Source: G041200185 sp041200185 (lineage in GTDB: Bacteria > Pseudomonadota > Alphaproteobacteria > BNTO01). From it: a stretch of 64,000 bases of DNA. The notes under the pieces were generated by a model. The model had not been told where the DNA came from. It made no database searches and saw only the letters and a program-made list of their open reading frames with translations. Within the stretch, counting starts at the first letter, position 1; each line of letters opens with the position of its first letter. The position numbers and the translations under genes are program-made. Location: assembly GCA_041200185.1 (NCBI GenBank), contig CP165730.1, positions 434,001 through 498,000 of the forward strand, read 5' to 3'. This document shows positions 35,219-45,581 of the stretch, piece by piece.

Positions 35219-37567
35219 TTATAAGCCAATTCGCTCAGGCTCGGTCAACGCGACTTTGAGGACATCCTCTACTGTTGCCGCCGTCACGATAGCCAAACCT
35301 TCCCGCACCTTTTCGTCGATCTCACTCAAATCCTTCTCATTATCTTTGGGAATAACAACAGTTTTGATGCCACTACGGTGCGCTGCTAGGAGTTTCTCTT
35401 TTAGGCCCCCGATTTCGAGGACTTGGCCACGTAGATTAATTTCCCCCGTCATTGCCACATCGTGTCGTACCATAATCTTTGTTAAGGCCGACGTAAGCGC
35501 TGTGCAGATAGCTGTTCCTGCCGAAGGACCATCTTTGGGTGTTGCTCCTTCAGGAACATGTACATGGATATCATGTTTCTCAAAAAAATCTGAAGCTAGG
35601 TGCCACTCTGTTGATCTCGAACGAACATAACTCACTGATGCCTGAATAGACTCTTTCATGACGTCGCCCAATTTGCCCGTCTGGATGACGCCGCCTTTTC
35701 CATCGAGCACCAGCACCTCAATAAACAAGATATCACCTCCGGCCTCTGTCCAAGCTAAACCGGTTGAGATCCCTGATTTACAAAAGAGTTGTGACTGACT
35801 GAAATTATACTTTGGAACTCCGCAGTATTTGCGTAAGGTTTGGAGCTCGACGAGGATTGGAGCTTCTGCGCCTTGTACCAACTCTCTTACTGCCTTACGA
35901 GTCAACGTTGCAATTTGCCTTTCTAAGTGCCTAACTCCAGCCTCACGCGTATAATGGCGGATCAGCTCGATAAGGGCCTCATCCTCTAACTGGAAATCAG
36001 TTTCTTTCAAGCCATGCAATTCCATCTGTCGAGGAAGTAAGTGCTGCCGAGCGATGTTAATTTTTTCATCTTCCGTATATCCCGGAATACGAATGATCTC
36101 CATGCGGTCAAGAAGAGGTTGTGGCATATCGAGAGTATTGGCTGTCGCCACAAACATAACATTCGACAGGTCATAGTCTACCTCGATGTAGTGGTCGTTA
36201 AACGTCTTGTTCTGTTCTGGATCCAACACTTCTAGCAGCGCCGAAGTTGGATCACCTCGCCAGTCTTGCCCCAACTTATCAATCTCATCCAGCAAGAAAA
36301 GCGGATTAGACGATTTAGCTTTTTTCATACCTTGTATGATTCTCCCCGGCATCGCCCCTATGTACGTACTCCGATGCCCTCGGATTTCTGCCTCGTCGGA
36401 CACCCCGCCAAGCGAAACACGCACAAAGGACCGCCCTGTAGCCTCAGCAATTGACTTGCCTAAGGAGGTTTTTCCAACACCGGGAGGTCCTACAAAACAC
36501 AAAATCTGGCCAGGAAGTTTAGATACACGTGCCTGAACAGCAAGATACTCGAGAATGCGATCCTTAACGGGTTTAAGACCGTAATGATCTCTCTCCAATA
36601 TCTTCTCCGCTTCGGCTAGATCCTTTTTGATTTTTGTGTTTTTATTCCACGGTATATCTAACAACCACTCTAAATAACTTCTAACGACGCTTGCTTCTGA
36701 CGACATTGAATTCATGGAACGAAGCTTTTTTAGGCGAGATAGTGCTCTTTCACGTGCCTCCTTTGAAAACTTCGTTTTACGGATACGCTTCTCAAGAACA
36801 GCTAGCTCATCTTCGCCTTCCTCTGTACCATTTCCCAATTCCTTATGGATAGCCCGCAATTGTTCGTTGAGATAATATTCTCTTTGTGCCTTTTCAATTT
36901 GCTTTTTAACGCGGCCGCGAATTTTCTTCTCAACCGAATAGGCGCTGTTTGCTGCTTCGAGAATCGCCAAAATACGCTCGAGTCGCTTTTGTACGGATTC
37001 CATTTCGAGAAGTTCCTGCTTTTCGGGGACTCCCAGAGAAAAGCATGCCGCAATAGAGTCTGTGAATGTACTGGGATTATCAATTTTCTTGACAGTATCA
37101 ATAAAATCATGAGATATTTTTGAATTATATTTCGCATAATTTTCAAATTCTTTTAGGACAACGCTGTGAAGGATTCGGGTCTCGCTCAACGCTTCCTCGT
37201 TTTCTTCAGAAAGGACATAGGCCTGAGCTCTTAATACGTTTTCGTCTCTTTGGAAGTTCACAATTTTGGCTCGAGAGCGGCCTGATACCAGAATTTTAAG
37301 CGTTCCATCTGACAACTCTAAAATTTGCATTAAAGAAGCTACCGTCCCCACGTGAAAAACGCCTTTTTCATCCGGCGATTCGTCCGCAGGATTCTTTTGG
37401 GTAAGCAACAGGAGGTCGCGACGTTTTCTCTCCCAAGCCATCCTCACGGCCTCAATAGACTGTGGACGCCCTACGAATAAAGACACTACCATGTGCGGGA
37501 ATATGACAGTATCTCTTAGCATTAGAATAGGAAAACTGTCTAAAAATTGCTCACTGTTTGGATCCAT
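35219..37567 (-). CDS. lon: ATP-dependent Lon protease
   Basis: Soluble AAA+ protease for misfolded and regulatory proteins. At 782 residues it is the bacterial LonA type. It has the N-terminal substrate domain (FPILMLRDTVIFPHMVVSLFV), a coiled linker, the AAA+ domain with Walker A GPPGVGKTSLGKSIA (about 355) and Walker B NPLFLLDEIDKLG, and the S16 protease domain with catalytic Ser in PKDGPSAGTA (about 675) and Lys in GGLKEKLLAAHRSGIK. The start ATG at 37567 lacks a strong ribosome site. It stands alone; the usual clpX and hupB neighbours are missing. Confidence 0.97.
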   Translation of the reverse strand: MDPNSEQFLDSFPILMLRDTVIFPHMVVSLFVGRPQSIEAVRMAWERKRRDLLLLTQKNPADESPDEKGVFHVGTVASLMQILELSDGTLKILVSGRSRAKIVNFQRDENVLRAQAYVLSEENEEALSETRILHSVVLKEFENYAKYNSKISHDFIDTVKKIDNPSTFTDSIAACFSLGVPEKQELLEMESVQKRLERILAILEAANSAYSVEKKIRGRVKKQIEKAQREYYLNEQLRAIHKELGNGTEEGEDELAVLEKRIRKTKFSKEARERALSRLKKLRSMNSMSSEASVVRSYLEWLLDIPWNKNTKIKKDLAEAEKILERDHYGLKPVKDRILEYLAVQARVSKLPGQILCFVGPPGVGKTSLGKSIAEATGRSFVRVSLGGVSDEAEIRGHRSTYIGAMPGRIIQGMKKAKSSNPLFLLDEIDKLGQDWRGDPTSALLEVLDPEQNKTFNDHYIEVDYDLSNVMFVATANTLDMPQPLLDRMEIIRIPGYTEDEKINIARQHLLPRQMELHGLKETDFQLEDEALIELIRHYTREAGVRHLERQIATLTRKAVRELVQGAEAPILVELQTLRKYCGVPKYNFSQSQLFCKSGISTGLAWTEAGGDILFIEVLVLDGKGGVIQTGKLGDVMKESIQASVSYVRSRSTEWHLASDFFEKHDIHVHVPEGATPKDGPSAGTAICTALTSALTKIMVRHDVAMTGEINLRGQVLEIGGLKEKLLAAHRSGIKTVVIPKDNEKDLSEIDEKVREGLAIVTAATVEDVLKVALTEPERIGL

Positions 37568-38224
37568 ACAACGTCTTAGGCATCGGCAAAAAAACCGCCT
37601 TCATTGTACAAAATTTATAGAGGATCACCTAAAGGTTTTATGGGAGTATCAAGCTATTGAAATGTAGGTATTTTCGTAGAACACTCCACCTAGTGTATGT
37701 AAAATATTTGTCAAGAATCTAGCGCATAACAAAGTTTCTTTTAGATCTCTTTGTTCAAATTAAGAATATATTAATATGCAGGGTTATTAGAAAAATAAAA
37801 ACTTTGTCATATCTTATTCATTGCTGCTCTGATGGCACTAAGCGGTTCAGGATCTCATGCTGATATCTGTCGATTTTGAATCGTCCATACTGAAAAATTA
37901 AAATCCCTTCTTTGGCTTGAGCAAAAGGTATTAACGAATCGACGTTGGTCAAAAAATCCGGAAAAGTAGTACACTTTTCCGCATTCCATAAAGCATAAGA
38001 AATGATTCCTGCAGGCCTTCTCCGCGATCGCGACCTGACGGAAATAAAAATCACCACGCAATAACGGTACGAGTGGATTCTCTTGGTTTTAGCGGAGTAG
38101 TAAATGAATACCTCAGACTGCTCAATATTTCTAGATTGGTGAGGATATGACCTTGGTCACACTACAAAAAGCCTCTATAATGAAATACAGTTGGTTGTTT
38201 GTCGCAACTTTTCCGAGGTTCTCC
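37568..38224. other. Intergenic region between lon and dnaJ with a possible short ORF
   Basis: The region is AT-rich near lon, as expected for its promoter. A minus-strand frame at 37818-38057 (79 codons from GTG) is protein-like (PAGIISYALWNAE, then ILIFQYGRFKIDRY). It has faint resemblance to the toxin-activating acyltransferase fold, but lacks a ribosome site and is too short; it may be a remnant. No tRNA, repeat or clear heat-shock promoter seen. Confidence 0.4.
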
Positions 38225-39397
38225 GTGGGGAAAGATTTTTACGAAGTTTTGGGCGTTTCGAGGTCAGCCACGGCGGCGGAGATTAAAAAGGCCTATCACA
38301 AGCTCGCCATGAAGTATCACCCTGATCGAAATAAGGGAGACAAGGCGGCTGAGGCCAAATTTAAGGAAATTAATGAGGCCTACGAGGTTTTGAGTGATCC
38401 GCAGAAGAAAGCTGCCTATGACCGTTATGGGGCACAGGCGTTTGAGCAAGGTGGTTTTTCTCAGCAAGGTGGCGGCGGTCAGGGATTTGAAGGGTTTGAT
38501 TTTAGTGGTGGATTTGGAGGTGTCCACTTTGAAGACATCATTAACGAGGTATTCGGTGCAGGTCGCCGCAGCGGAGGTGCACGTTCTCAGAGGCCGGCTT
38601 CTCAGCCAGGTTCCGATATTCGTTATGATTTGTCTCTCTCTCTTGAGGAGGCTTTTTCAGGAACCACGACGAGGATTTCTTTTCGGACCTTCTGTCCCTG
38701 CGAAAAGTGTAAAGGGACAGGCAGTGCCAATGGCAAGGGGAGTGAGACTTGTTCCGTGTGCCAGGGGCGTGGGGCCGTCCGTAGTCAACAGGGTTTTTTT
38801 ACAGTCGAGAGAACCTGCCCGCAGTGTGGAGGGAGTGGCCAGGTGATCAAAAACCCCTGTCTGGCTTGTAGCGGTCTGGGGCGCGTTCTCAAAGAAAAAA
38901 ATTTGGATGTCACTGTTCCCAAAGGGGTGGATGACGGTACGCGCATCCGGTTGGCTGGAGAGGGAGAGTGTGGCATTCGTGGTGGAGCTAAGGGGGACCT
39001 TTATGTGTTTATTTCGTTGAAGGTTCATCCCCTCTTCAAGCGTCTTGGAAAGGATCTGACATGTAAGATGCCGATTTCTTTTGCAACGGCAGCTCTTGGC
39101 AAGGAGGTGTCCGTAACTGTGTTGGACAAGACTTCTGTGACGTTAAAGATCCCTGAAGGCACCCAAACAGGTCATCAATTCCGTATAAAAGGCAAAGGGA
39201 TGCCGGGGTTGAGAGGGCATTCGTTTGGTGATCTCTTAGTGGAAGTTGTCGTAGAAACGCCTGTTAAACTCTCTTCTCGCCAAAAGGAACTGCTGCAAGA
39301 GCTTGAAAGTGGCGAGCACTCTGCGGAGAATAACCCCCTTCGGAAAGGGTTTTTAGCCAAGATCAAAGAGTTCTTTGGTGATACTAAAGACAAGTGA
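38225..39397 (+). CDS. dnaJ: Chaperone protein DnaJ
   Basis: Hsp40 co-chaperone that stimulates DnaK. The GTG at 38225 (GAGG 6 nt upstream) gives the normal MGKDFYEVLGVSRSA start; the frame back to 38147 adds an unrelated stretch. Domains: J domain with HPD in KYHPDRNKGD (about residue 35), Gly/Phe-rich linker (about 75-105), four zinc-finger repeats CEKCKGTG, CSVCQGRG, CPQCGGSG and CLACSGLG (about 155-215), then the C-terminal substrate and dimer domains. Length is 390. dnaK, normally just upstream, is not in the window, so the operon is split. Confidence 0.96.
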   Translation: MGKDFYEVLGVSRSATAAEIKKAYHKLAMKYHPDRNKGDKAAEAKFKEINEAYEVLSDPQKKAAYDRYGAQAFEQGGFSQQGGGGQGFEGFDFSGGFGGVHFEDIINEVFGAGRRSGGARSQRPASQPGSDIRYDLSLSLEEAFSGTTTRISFRTFCPCEKCKGTGSANGKGSETCSVCQGRGAVRSQQGFFTVERTCPQCGGSGQVIKNPCLACSGLGRVLKEKNLDVTVPKGVDDGTRIRLAGEGECGIRGGAKGDLYVFISLKVHPLFKRLGKDLTCKMPISFATAALGKEVSVTVLDKTSVTLKIPEGTQTGHQFRIKGKGMPGLRGHSFGDLLVEVVVETPVKLSSRQKELLQELESGEHSAENNPLRKGFLAKIKEFFGDTKDK

Positions 39398-39429
39398 GAA
39401 TTGCACAAGGGCGTGTGGATGCTAAGCCT

Positions 39430-39858
39430 TTAATCCGAACAGATAGCGAACGCGCGGCGGTCTTCCGAAATGATGTCGATGTAGACGTTGATGCGGTTTG
39501 GAATGAACAAGTTCTCGAGTCGGTCCGGCCACTCAATGAGGCAGATGTGCTGTGATAGAGCTTCGTCTAATCCTAGTTCCCATACTTCATCAAGGGTTTG
39601 GATCCTGTAGAGATCAACGTGCCATACGGTGCTTCTTGCTGGGTCTTTTGGTTCATAAGTCTGGACAAGGGTGAACGTTGGGCTCGGAACCTCCAACGTT
39701 TCCTCTTGAAAATACGACCGAAGAAAAGCACGGGCAAACGTGGATTTTCCAGCTCCCATGGCGCCCCAAAGGAAAACTGTCGCTGGAGCTTGTAGCCGCC
39801 TCGACAACAAATAGGCCTGATCCTCCAGACCTTCTTGCGAACATTCAACAAACTTCAC
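39430..39858 (-). CDS. tsaE: tRNA threonylcarbamoyladenosine biosynthesis ATPase TsaE
   Basis: ATPase of the TsaBDE complex that makes t6A37 in ANN-decoding tRNAs. The P-loop GAMGAGKSTFARAFL lies near residue 33; VPSPTFTLVQTYE, then HVDLYRI and LIEWPDRLENL follow, all family-typical. Length is 142 with the GTG at 39858, chosen because GGTGAG lies 5 nt upstream; a GTG at 39867 is also possible. The longer frame to 39903 would run into the tRNA gene and is rejected. The start is only about 15 bp from the 3' end of tRNA-Leu on the same strand, so co-transcription is likely. Confidence 0.93.
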   Translation of the reverse strand: MKFVECSQEGLEDQAYLLSRRLQAPATVFLWGAMGAGKSTFARAFLRSYFQEETLEVPSPTFTLVQTYEPKDPARSTVWHVDLYRIQTLDEVWELGLDEALSQHICLIEWPDRLENLFIPNRINVYIDIISEDRRAFAICSD

Positions 39859-39873
39859 GGAGCTCACCGCCTG

Positions 39874-39958
39874 TGGTGCCTGCTGCCAGACTCGAACTGG
39901 CACGACCGAAGTCGACAGATTTTAAGTCTGTTGTGTCTACCGATTCCACCAAGCAGGC
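39874..39958 (-). tRNA. tRNA-Leu (anticodon TAA)
   Basis: The cloverleaf is complete on the minus strand. Acceptor GCCTGCT pairs with AGCAGGC, the D-arm follows, and the anticodon stem ACAGA/TCTGT encloses CTTAAAA with anticodon TAA. There is a long variable arm (CGACTTCGGTCG) typical of class II tRNAs. The T-arm is GCCAG-TTCGAGT-CTGGC, and CCA is encoded (39874-39876). It reads UUA/UUG leucine codons. Confidence 0.95.
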
Positions 39959-40299
39959 CACCCCAACTGAGAGTCATTGTCGGCTGAAATCAAGAGGATG
40001 TCAAGATGAGGTGACTGCAGTCCACAACGACCTTACTCGCTGGCTCACGGTCTATGCCGTTTTGCTATGGATCTAGAGTAAAGACCGTCGATATTTGTGG
40101 TGATTAAAAGAATCAAGGGCTCGACCTAGGTGCATCTGAATCTAGAACAGGGGGATGGGAAAGATCAAACTTCGCAAGGATGGACAGAAAGAACTTGTCG
40201 AGGTTTTCGTGGTTGGAGGTATAGCTTGGATTATGAATATAAATAAGAATATTACAGTTTTTTCTTTAATATAAGTGGGTTCCTTGTTTAAATAATTTC

Positions 40300-40702
40300 A
40301 TGAAGACTTTGATTTTCATGGAGAAGTCGAACTTGACGACAGTTATTTGGGAGGTGCCAGAAAAGGGAAAAGAGGTGGGAAAATCCCTGTTCAAGAAGGG
40401 AGGAAAAGTCACTGCAGTTCATATTGAGAATGCCAAAAGAGAACCCCCATACCATCATAAAAAGGTAAGTATAACCAGATACTCCTTATACGGATCATGG
40501 AAAGGTTACGATGTCTGGGGTGTTTCCGAATTTATTCACGAAAGAGATCATCAGGCCAAAGAATTTGTTAATGAAAAGGTGTATTCATGGAGTTGAAAAC
40601 TTTTGGAGCCCAGCCAAAAGATTGATGAGGAAATTTAGAGGCATTCCTAAAGAGCCTTTTCATCTACGTTCAAAGAAAATGCGAATTGTGGTTCAAGGTT
40701 AA
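40300..40702 (+). pseudogene. Decayed IS1595/ISXO2-type transposase, C-terminal half
   Basis: Two overlapping frames together resemble the end of an ISXO2-like DDE transposase. The first frame (40300-40596) has FKKGGKVTAVHIENAKRE and SWKGYDVWGVSEFIHERDH. The second frame (40511-40702) resumes with IHGVENFWSPAKRLMRKFRG and GIPKEPFHLRSKKMRI, the family's final conserved block. The join lies around 40560-40600, so at least one frameshift splits the gene. The N-terminal zinc-ribbon part is missing, the first catalytic Asp appears replaced (GSWKGYD for the usual DGWKGY), and no terminal inverted repeats were found. The flanking 39959-40299 and 40703-41022 hold no intact gene. Confidence 0.72.
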
Positions 40703-41022
40703 AAAAACGTCTGTCGTGAAAAGCTAGGTTTTGCTGCGGCTTGGGAGAGGAGGAATAGACTTGTCGCGAAAGTCCTATATATTTTAAAGCAACATCTTTG
40801 CAGGGTTATACCATCTTTACGATTCTGATCCTTTTCAACAGGAAATGCGTCAAAAGTCCGCATAGAAGGTTGAACCCGTAACCCAGGTTTCCTTCAATGA
40901 TTGCAATAAGGATAGTTACATATCTTCTTATTCTTGAGTCTCCCCAATGTGTGTTCAATTTTGGTTCGTTACGTTCCAACCACCTGATTAGGGTTCCTCT
41001 CTTCAACACTCAGCTGCTCCCT

Positions 41023-41391
41023 TCACCATCGATCCTTTTCTGGGCTCCAAGCACACTCCAGGAAACGGATCTCATCTTCTACCTCAAAAGCTACGTCAAA
41101 CTGCCAAGAACAATTCATAAATAAAGGATTCTCGGCAGCAAAAATTTCAGTAGCCTGCTCGATTCGGCGGCGTTGCCTTTGGGTAAGACACCCACGTACT
41201 TCCGTAAGACGGCTACGATGTTTGACCTCTACGATGTGAATGACGTTATCCTTCAAGGCAATGATATCAATTTCTCCGACAGAGGTGCGGTAACGGTGTT
41301 TAATGATTTCAAAGCCATGATACTTCAACAGTACGATGACTTTTTTCTCCGCACATAGACCGGACTGAAATGCAGTTTGTTTCGTGTTCAT
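41023..41391 (-). CDS. yraN: YraN/UPF0102 family endonuclease-like protein
   Basis: Restriction-endonuclease-fold family of uncertain role, widespread in bacteria. At 122 residues it has typical length. Motifs: GLCAEKKVIVLLKYHGFEII near the start, then the nuclease-like core RYRTSVGEIDIIALKDNVIHIVEVKHRS with the conserved GEID and EVK residues, and a C-terminal QRRRIEQATEIF helix. In alphaproteobacteria it commonly lies next to rsmI; here it stands alone next to transposase debris. The ATG at 41391 is preceded by AT-rich sequence. Confidence 0.88.
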   Translation of the reverse strand: MNTKQTAFQSGLCAEKKVIVLLKYHGFEIIKHRYRTSVGEIDIIALKDNVIHIVEVKHRSRLTEVRGCLTQRQRRRIEQATEIFAAENPLFMNCSWQFDVAFEVEDEIRFLECAWSPEKDRW

Positions 41392-42143
41392 GTTTTAGTT
41401 CATTTTATCTTTTCTATTTTTAGTTTAAATTATGAATATAATAAATGGAATGCATAAGACAATTTGTTATTTTATATAACCTCATCTAACATCTCAAGGA
41501 CTTGGTTCAATTCAGAAGGCTTACTCTCTCACAGTAACTCTCGAACTTTCCAGAGGTCTACGGAAATTTTCTGATAAATCCCCCAGTACATTGGCCTCTC
41601 CTTGCGCAAAAAATAAATATTTTTCAGAAAAATCAAGGCAAAATACATTCGCTTTTTACCATGAATAGAGTCGATTGTTTACGATTACTAAAAGTACTGC
41701 ATTTACTTTCAATTTATCCCTGTGCATTTAAAATCTAAAACCCCTTACGATATCGAGTTCCAAAAGTCGACGTTCCATTTGCACAAAAAGAAGGTTTTTA
41801 ACAAATTTGATCTGCAACAAGTTAGTTAGAAAGTTAAAATAAAATGGTACATATCTATGATTATATAAATTCTGTTAAATTTCTAGAAAGAATTATTAAA
41901 GTAGGACTGGGTTTTAAATTCCACAATCTTTCCGTGATCCTGTTTTTGCCTCAAATCAAGACTTTTTATAGATCGGCCCAGTAAGCTTATCCTTTCATTT
42001 ATTGTATATGAATTATTAATAAATTAACCATTTATTCAAGGGTCCGCACAACCGCTATCCCTTTTTACCTGTCGCTCTTCTACTCCTATCCCATTTGGTT
42101 CAAATATGCGATACTGGGCGGGTTTTGGGAGATGAGATCGTTT
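41392..42143. other. 750-bp AT-rich gap upstream of dnaE
   Basis: No credible open frame, tRNA or strong hairpin was seen on either strand. The composition is markedly AT-rich. It presumably contains the divergent promoters of yraN and dnaE; no consensus pair stands out. Confidence 0.45.
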
Positions 42144-45100
42144 ATGGCCTCCTCGCCACAGTTCGTCCACTTGCACGTTCATAGCACCTATTCCTTGTCT
42201 GAGGGAGCCGTTAGAGTTCCTGATATTCCTGAACTGTGCAAACGTCATCGTATGCCGGCTGTGGCCATTACTGACACCAACAATCTTTTTGGAGTTATGG
42301 ATATCGCCAAAACGTGTACTCATGAAGGGATTCAACCTATCATCGGTACCCAAATTACCTTTCGCATTCCTTTAACCCTTAGCCAGACTCTGAGGGCTCC
42401 TCTGGTTTTTCTAGCTCAAAATGAAACAGGTTATAAAAACCTTATGGCTCTCTCGACTCAGTCTTATCGAGCTGATGACCTCGCTTCTGCTGGTCCGTCA
42501 CTCACGCTGACCGATATTACCAAACATACTGAGGGAGTCCTTTGCCTCACAGGCGGGCCCAACGGACTTCTTGGCCAACTTTTACTCCAAAAAGATACGG
42601 CAAATGCTGAGAATGTACTTTGTGAACTTATAAAAGACTTTCCGGGACGCCTCTATATTGAATTGGTACGCCACATGGTTCGTAAGCAGAGCGAGACAGA
42701 GCCTCAATTTTTGGATTGGGCTCAAAAGCACAACATCCCCATCGTCGCCACAAATGACGTTTACTTTAGCGATCCAAACATGTTTGAAGCACACGATGCT
42801 CTTCTTTGTATAGCTGCAGGGAGATACATGAATGAAAGGGATAGGCCAAAGTCTTCGCCACATGAATACTTTAAATCTCAAGAAGAAATGTGCGCACTTT
42901 TCGCTGATCTTCCGGAAGCCATAGAGAACACTGTCAATATCGCAAAGAGGTGCAGTTTTATTCTTGAAGAGAGACCTCCTCTTTTGCCACCTTTTGCCTT
43001 ACCTGAGGGTAAAACTGAAAAAGAGGAGTTGCGCGAGCAAGCTATCTCTGGACTCGAAATGAGGCTAGAAAAGTATGTTCTACCCCACACTCCACTGGAA
43101 AAACATGAGGAAACTCGTACTACTTATTTCGACAGGCTCTACAAAGAGCTTGGTGTTATTGAAAGCATGGGGTTCCCCGGTTATTTTTTGATCGTCTCAG
43201 ACTTCATCAAGTACGCTAAGAGTCAGGGCATTCCTGTCGGGCCTGGCCGAGGCTCGGGTGCAGGGTCGCTCGTTGCCTGGTCGCTGACGATCACCGATAT
43301 CGACCCCATCCGTTTTGATCTCATTTTCGAGCGTTTTCTCAACCCTGAACGCGTTTCAATGCCGGATTTTGACGTCGATTTTTGTCAGGATAGACGAGGC
43401 GAAGTGATTGATTATGTTCTCAGAAAGTACGGACAGGACAAAGTCGCCCAAATTATTACTTTTGGTAAGCTGCAAGCTCGTGCTGTTTTGCGCGACGTTG
43501 GTCGCGTTTTGGAAATGTCTTATTCTCAGGTCGACAAGATCTGCAAACTCATACCTAACAACCCTGCACATCCCGTTACCCTCGTCGAGGCGCTTGAAGC
43601 TGATGCGACACTTAAAAGGCTCATTCTCGAAGATGCGACTCTTACGCGTCTTTTTGATGTTGCTCTGAAACTAGAGGGATTGTACAGGCACGCATCAACT
43701 CATGCTGCAGGTGTAGTGATTGGGGGAACACCTCTTGAAAGCATGGTGCCACTGTACTACGACGGAGAGTCTCCTCTAGCCATTACGCAAATCAATATGA
43801 AATATATTGAGAAGGCCGGTCTTCTCAAATTCGACTTTCTTGGTCTTAAAACGCTCACTGTTATACGCTATTGTTGCCAGCTTGTTGAAAAATCAGGTCA
43901 TCACCTTGATATCAGCACTATCCCTCTCGATGATCCCAAGACTTTCGAACTATTGTGCTCAACCAATGTTTTGGGTGTCTTCCAATTAGAAAGTACAGGA
44001 ATGCAGGATGTTATCAATCGCATGAAGCCTGATCGTTTTGAGGACCTTGTGGCTCTTGTCGCTCTTTTCCGACCTGGCCCCATGGATGATATTCCGAAAT
44101 ACCTTGCGCGTAAGCACGGTGATGAGGACGTTGTCTATCCTCATCCTGCTCTTAAACCTATCTTGGAGAAAACTTATGGCGTTATGGTTTACCAGGAGCA
44201 AGTCATGCAGATCGCTCAAGTCTTGGGAGGATATACCCTTGGAGGTGCTGACCTTTTGCGTCGTGCTATGGGAAAAAAGAACAAGAAGGAGATGGACGCC
44301 CAACGCAAAGTTTTCATTGATGGTGCCGTTAAAAACAACATTGCAACCGATACGGCCGCTCACATCTTTGATCTCATGGCAAAATTCGCCTCTTACGGAT
44401 TTAACAAATCTCACTCGGCTCCTTATGCTCTTATTTCGTACCAAACAGCATTTTTGAAAGCCAATTACCCCGTAGAGTTCTACGCCGCCGTAGCTACATA
44501 CGAAAAAGGTAATAGCGAGAAATTAGCAGCCCTTTTTCAAGATATGCGGCGTAATGGTTTCGATATTCTCCCACCCGACATCAACAAGTCCGAGGTCGAT
44601 TTTGTGCCTGAAAATGGGGCAGTACGCTTTGCTTTATCTGCTATCAAGAGTGTTGGTGAACAAGCTATGGAGGAACTTGTAAAAGAACGCCGAGCTCACG
44701 GTCCTTTCCGTTCTTTTGAAAACTTTGCTTCGCGCGTTGATCCTGCTCACATCAACAAACGACAAATCGAGAATCTTATTGCAGCAGGTGTTTTCGATTC
44801 TATTCACCCCCGAAGAAAACAACTCTTTGAGGCTGCGGATCTCGCAGTGGGATATGCTAACAGCTGCAAGCAGGAGCGTCTTCATGCTACTCTCTCTTTG
44901 TTCGGAGGTGGTCCAGAAAACCTTCCCAAACTGCGCCTCCCTCATGTTCGGCAAGACTGGAACGCTCTTGAGAAGTCTCAGAAGGAGTTTGATGCTCTCG
45001 GTTTTTTTATGCGGGATCATCCTCTTAACATCCACTCGGACATTATCCAAGAGCTTCATTTACAGAATAGCAGTACCTACGCAGATTTTGCTTCGGAGGG

Positions 45101-45581
45101 CGGGACTATCGTTCGCCTTGCTGGCATCATCCTTTCCCGAGAAGAAAAAACCTCTCGCAGTGGGCAAAAGTTTGCGTTTTTCACGTTCTCTGATCCGCAT
45201 GGTGTTTTTGATATGCCGTTTTTTTCGGAAAATTACGAGCGAGTTCGTCCTTGGGCGGAAGTTGGCCTTTCTGTCTATATCGAAGCCCTTGCCAGGCTTA
45301 GCGATAACGGAATCATTCGTCTCACAGGCCAAGCGATGGAACGTCTCGAGAATATTGGGTGTCGTAACGCCTTCATCTTGAAAATCTCAGAGCGTCTTGA
45401 TGTTGCCCTCTTAAAGGAAGTCATCCAAGAGGCTCTCAACACTGGAACTGAAGCTATTCGCAAACAGAACCTTATTCTCGAATACCCTCTTCCAAATGGA
45501 CGAGCGAAAATAACTTTTCCTCATCGCTATGCCATCACATCGGTTGTTAAAGCCAAACTGATGGAAATTGCTGCGCGTTAG
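42144..45581 (+). CDS. dnaE: DNA polymerase III subunit alpha
   Basis: Replicative polymerase. The PHP domain opens FVHLHVHSTYSLSEGAVRV and RMPAVAITDTNNLFG. The C-family polymerase core carries GPGRGSGAGSLVAW (about 375) and the catalytic aspartates in MPDFDVDFC (about 410). Then come ITFGKLQARAVLRDVGRV, FRPGPMDDIP, VYQEQVMQIAQVLGGY, FNKSHSAPYA, and an OB-fold near the end (VRLAGIILSREEK). Length is 1,145. The ATG at 42144 fits the family start best; an ATG at 42132 abuts the GGGAG element. Terminates before recA, which is on the same strand 124 bp on. Confidence 0.97.
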   Translation: MASSPQFVHLHVHSTYSLSEGAVRVPDIPELCKRHRMPAVAITDTNNLFGVMDIAKTCTHEGIQPIIGTQITFRIPLTLSQTLRAPLVFLAQNETGYKNLMALSTQSYRADDLASAGPSLTLTDITKHTEGVLCLTGGPNGLLGQLLLQKDTANAENVLCELIKDFPGRLYIELVRHMVRKQSETEPQFLDWAQKHNIPIVATNDVYFSDPNMFEAHDALLCIAAGRYMNERDRPKSSPHEYFKSQEEMCALFADLPEAIENTVNIAKRCSFILEERPPLLPPFALPEGKTEKEELREQAISGLEMRLEKYVLPHTPLEKHEETRTTYFDRLYKELGVIESMGFPGYFLIVSDFIKYAKSQGIPVGPGRGSGAGSLVAWSLTITDIDPIRFDLIFERFLNPERVSMPDFDVDFCQDRRGEVIDYVLRKYGQDKVAQIITFGKLQARAVLRDVGRVLEMSYSQVDKICKLIPNNPAHPVTLVEALEADATLKRLILEDATLTRLFDVALKLEGLYRHASTHAAGVVIGGTPLESMVPLYYDGESPLAITQINMKYIEKAGLLKFDFLGLKTLTVIRYCCQLVEKSGHHLDISTIPLDDPKTFELLCSTNVLGVFQLESTGMQDVINRMKPDRFEDLVALVALFRPGPMDDIPKYLARKHGDEDVVYPHPALKPILEKTYGVMVYQEQVMQIAQVLGGYTLGGADLLRRAMGKKNKKEMDAQRKVFIDGAVKNNIATDTAAHIFDLMAKFASYGFNKSHSAPYALISYQTAFLKANYPVEFYAAVATYEKGNSEKLAALFQDMRRNGFDILPPDINKSEVDFVPENGAVRFALSAIKSVGEQAMEELVKERRAHGPFRSFENFASRVDPAHINKRQIENLIAAGVFDSIHPRRKQLFEAADLAVGYANSCKQERLHATLSLFGGGPENLPKLRLPHVRQDWNALEKSQKEFDALGFFMRDHPLNIHSDIIQELHLQNSSTYADFASEGGTIVRLAGIILSREEKTSRSGQKFAFFTFSDPHGVFDMPFFSENYERVRPWAEVGLSVYIEALARLSDNGIIRLTGQAMERLENIGCRNAFILKISERLDVALLKEVIQEALNTGTEAIRKQNLILEYPLPNGRAKITFPHRYAITSVVKAKLMEIAAR

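Noticed and set aside
40806..41009. 67-codon minus-strand frame after yraN
   Set aside because: It has a hydrophobic end (FNLLCGLLTHFLL) but no ribosome site and no recognisable family; in a decayed region it is more likely chance or debris.
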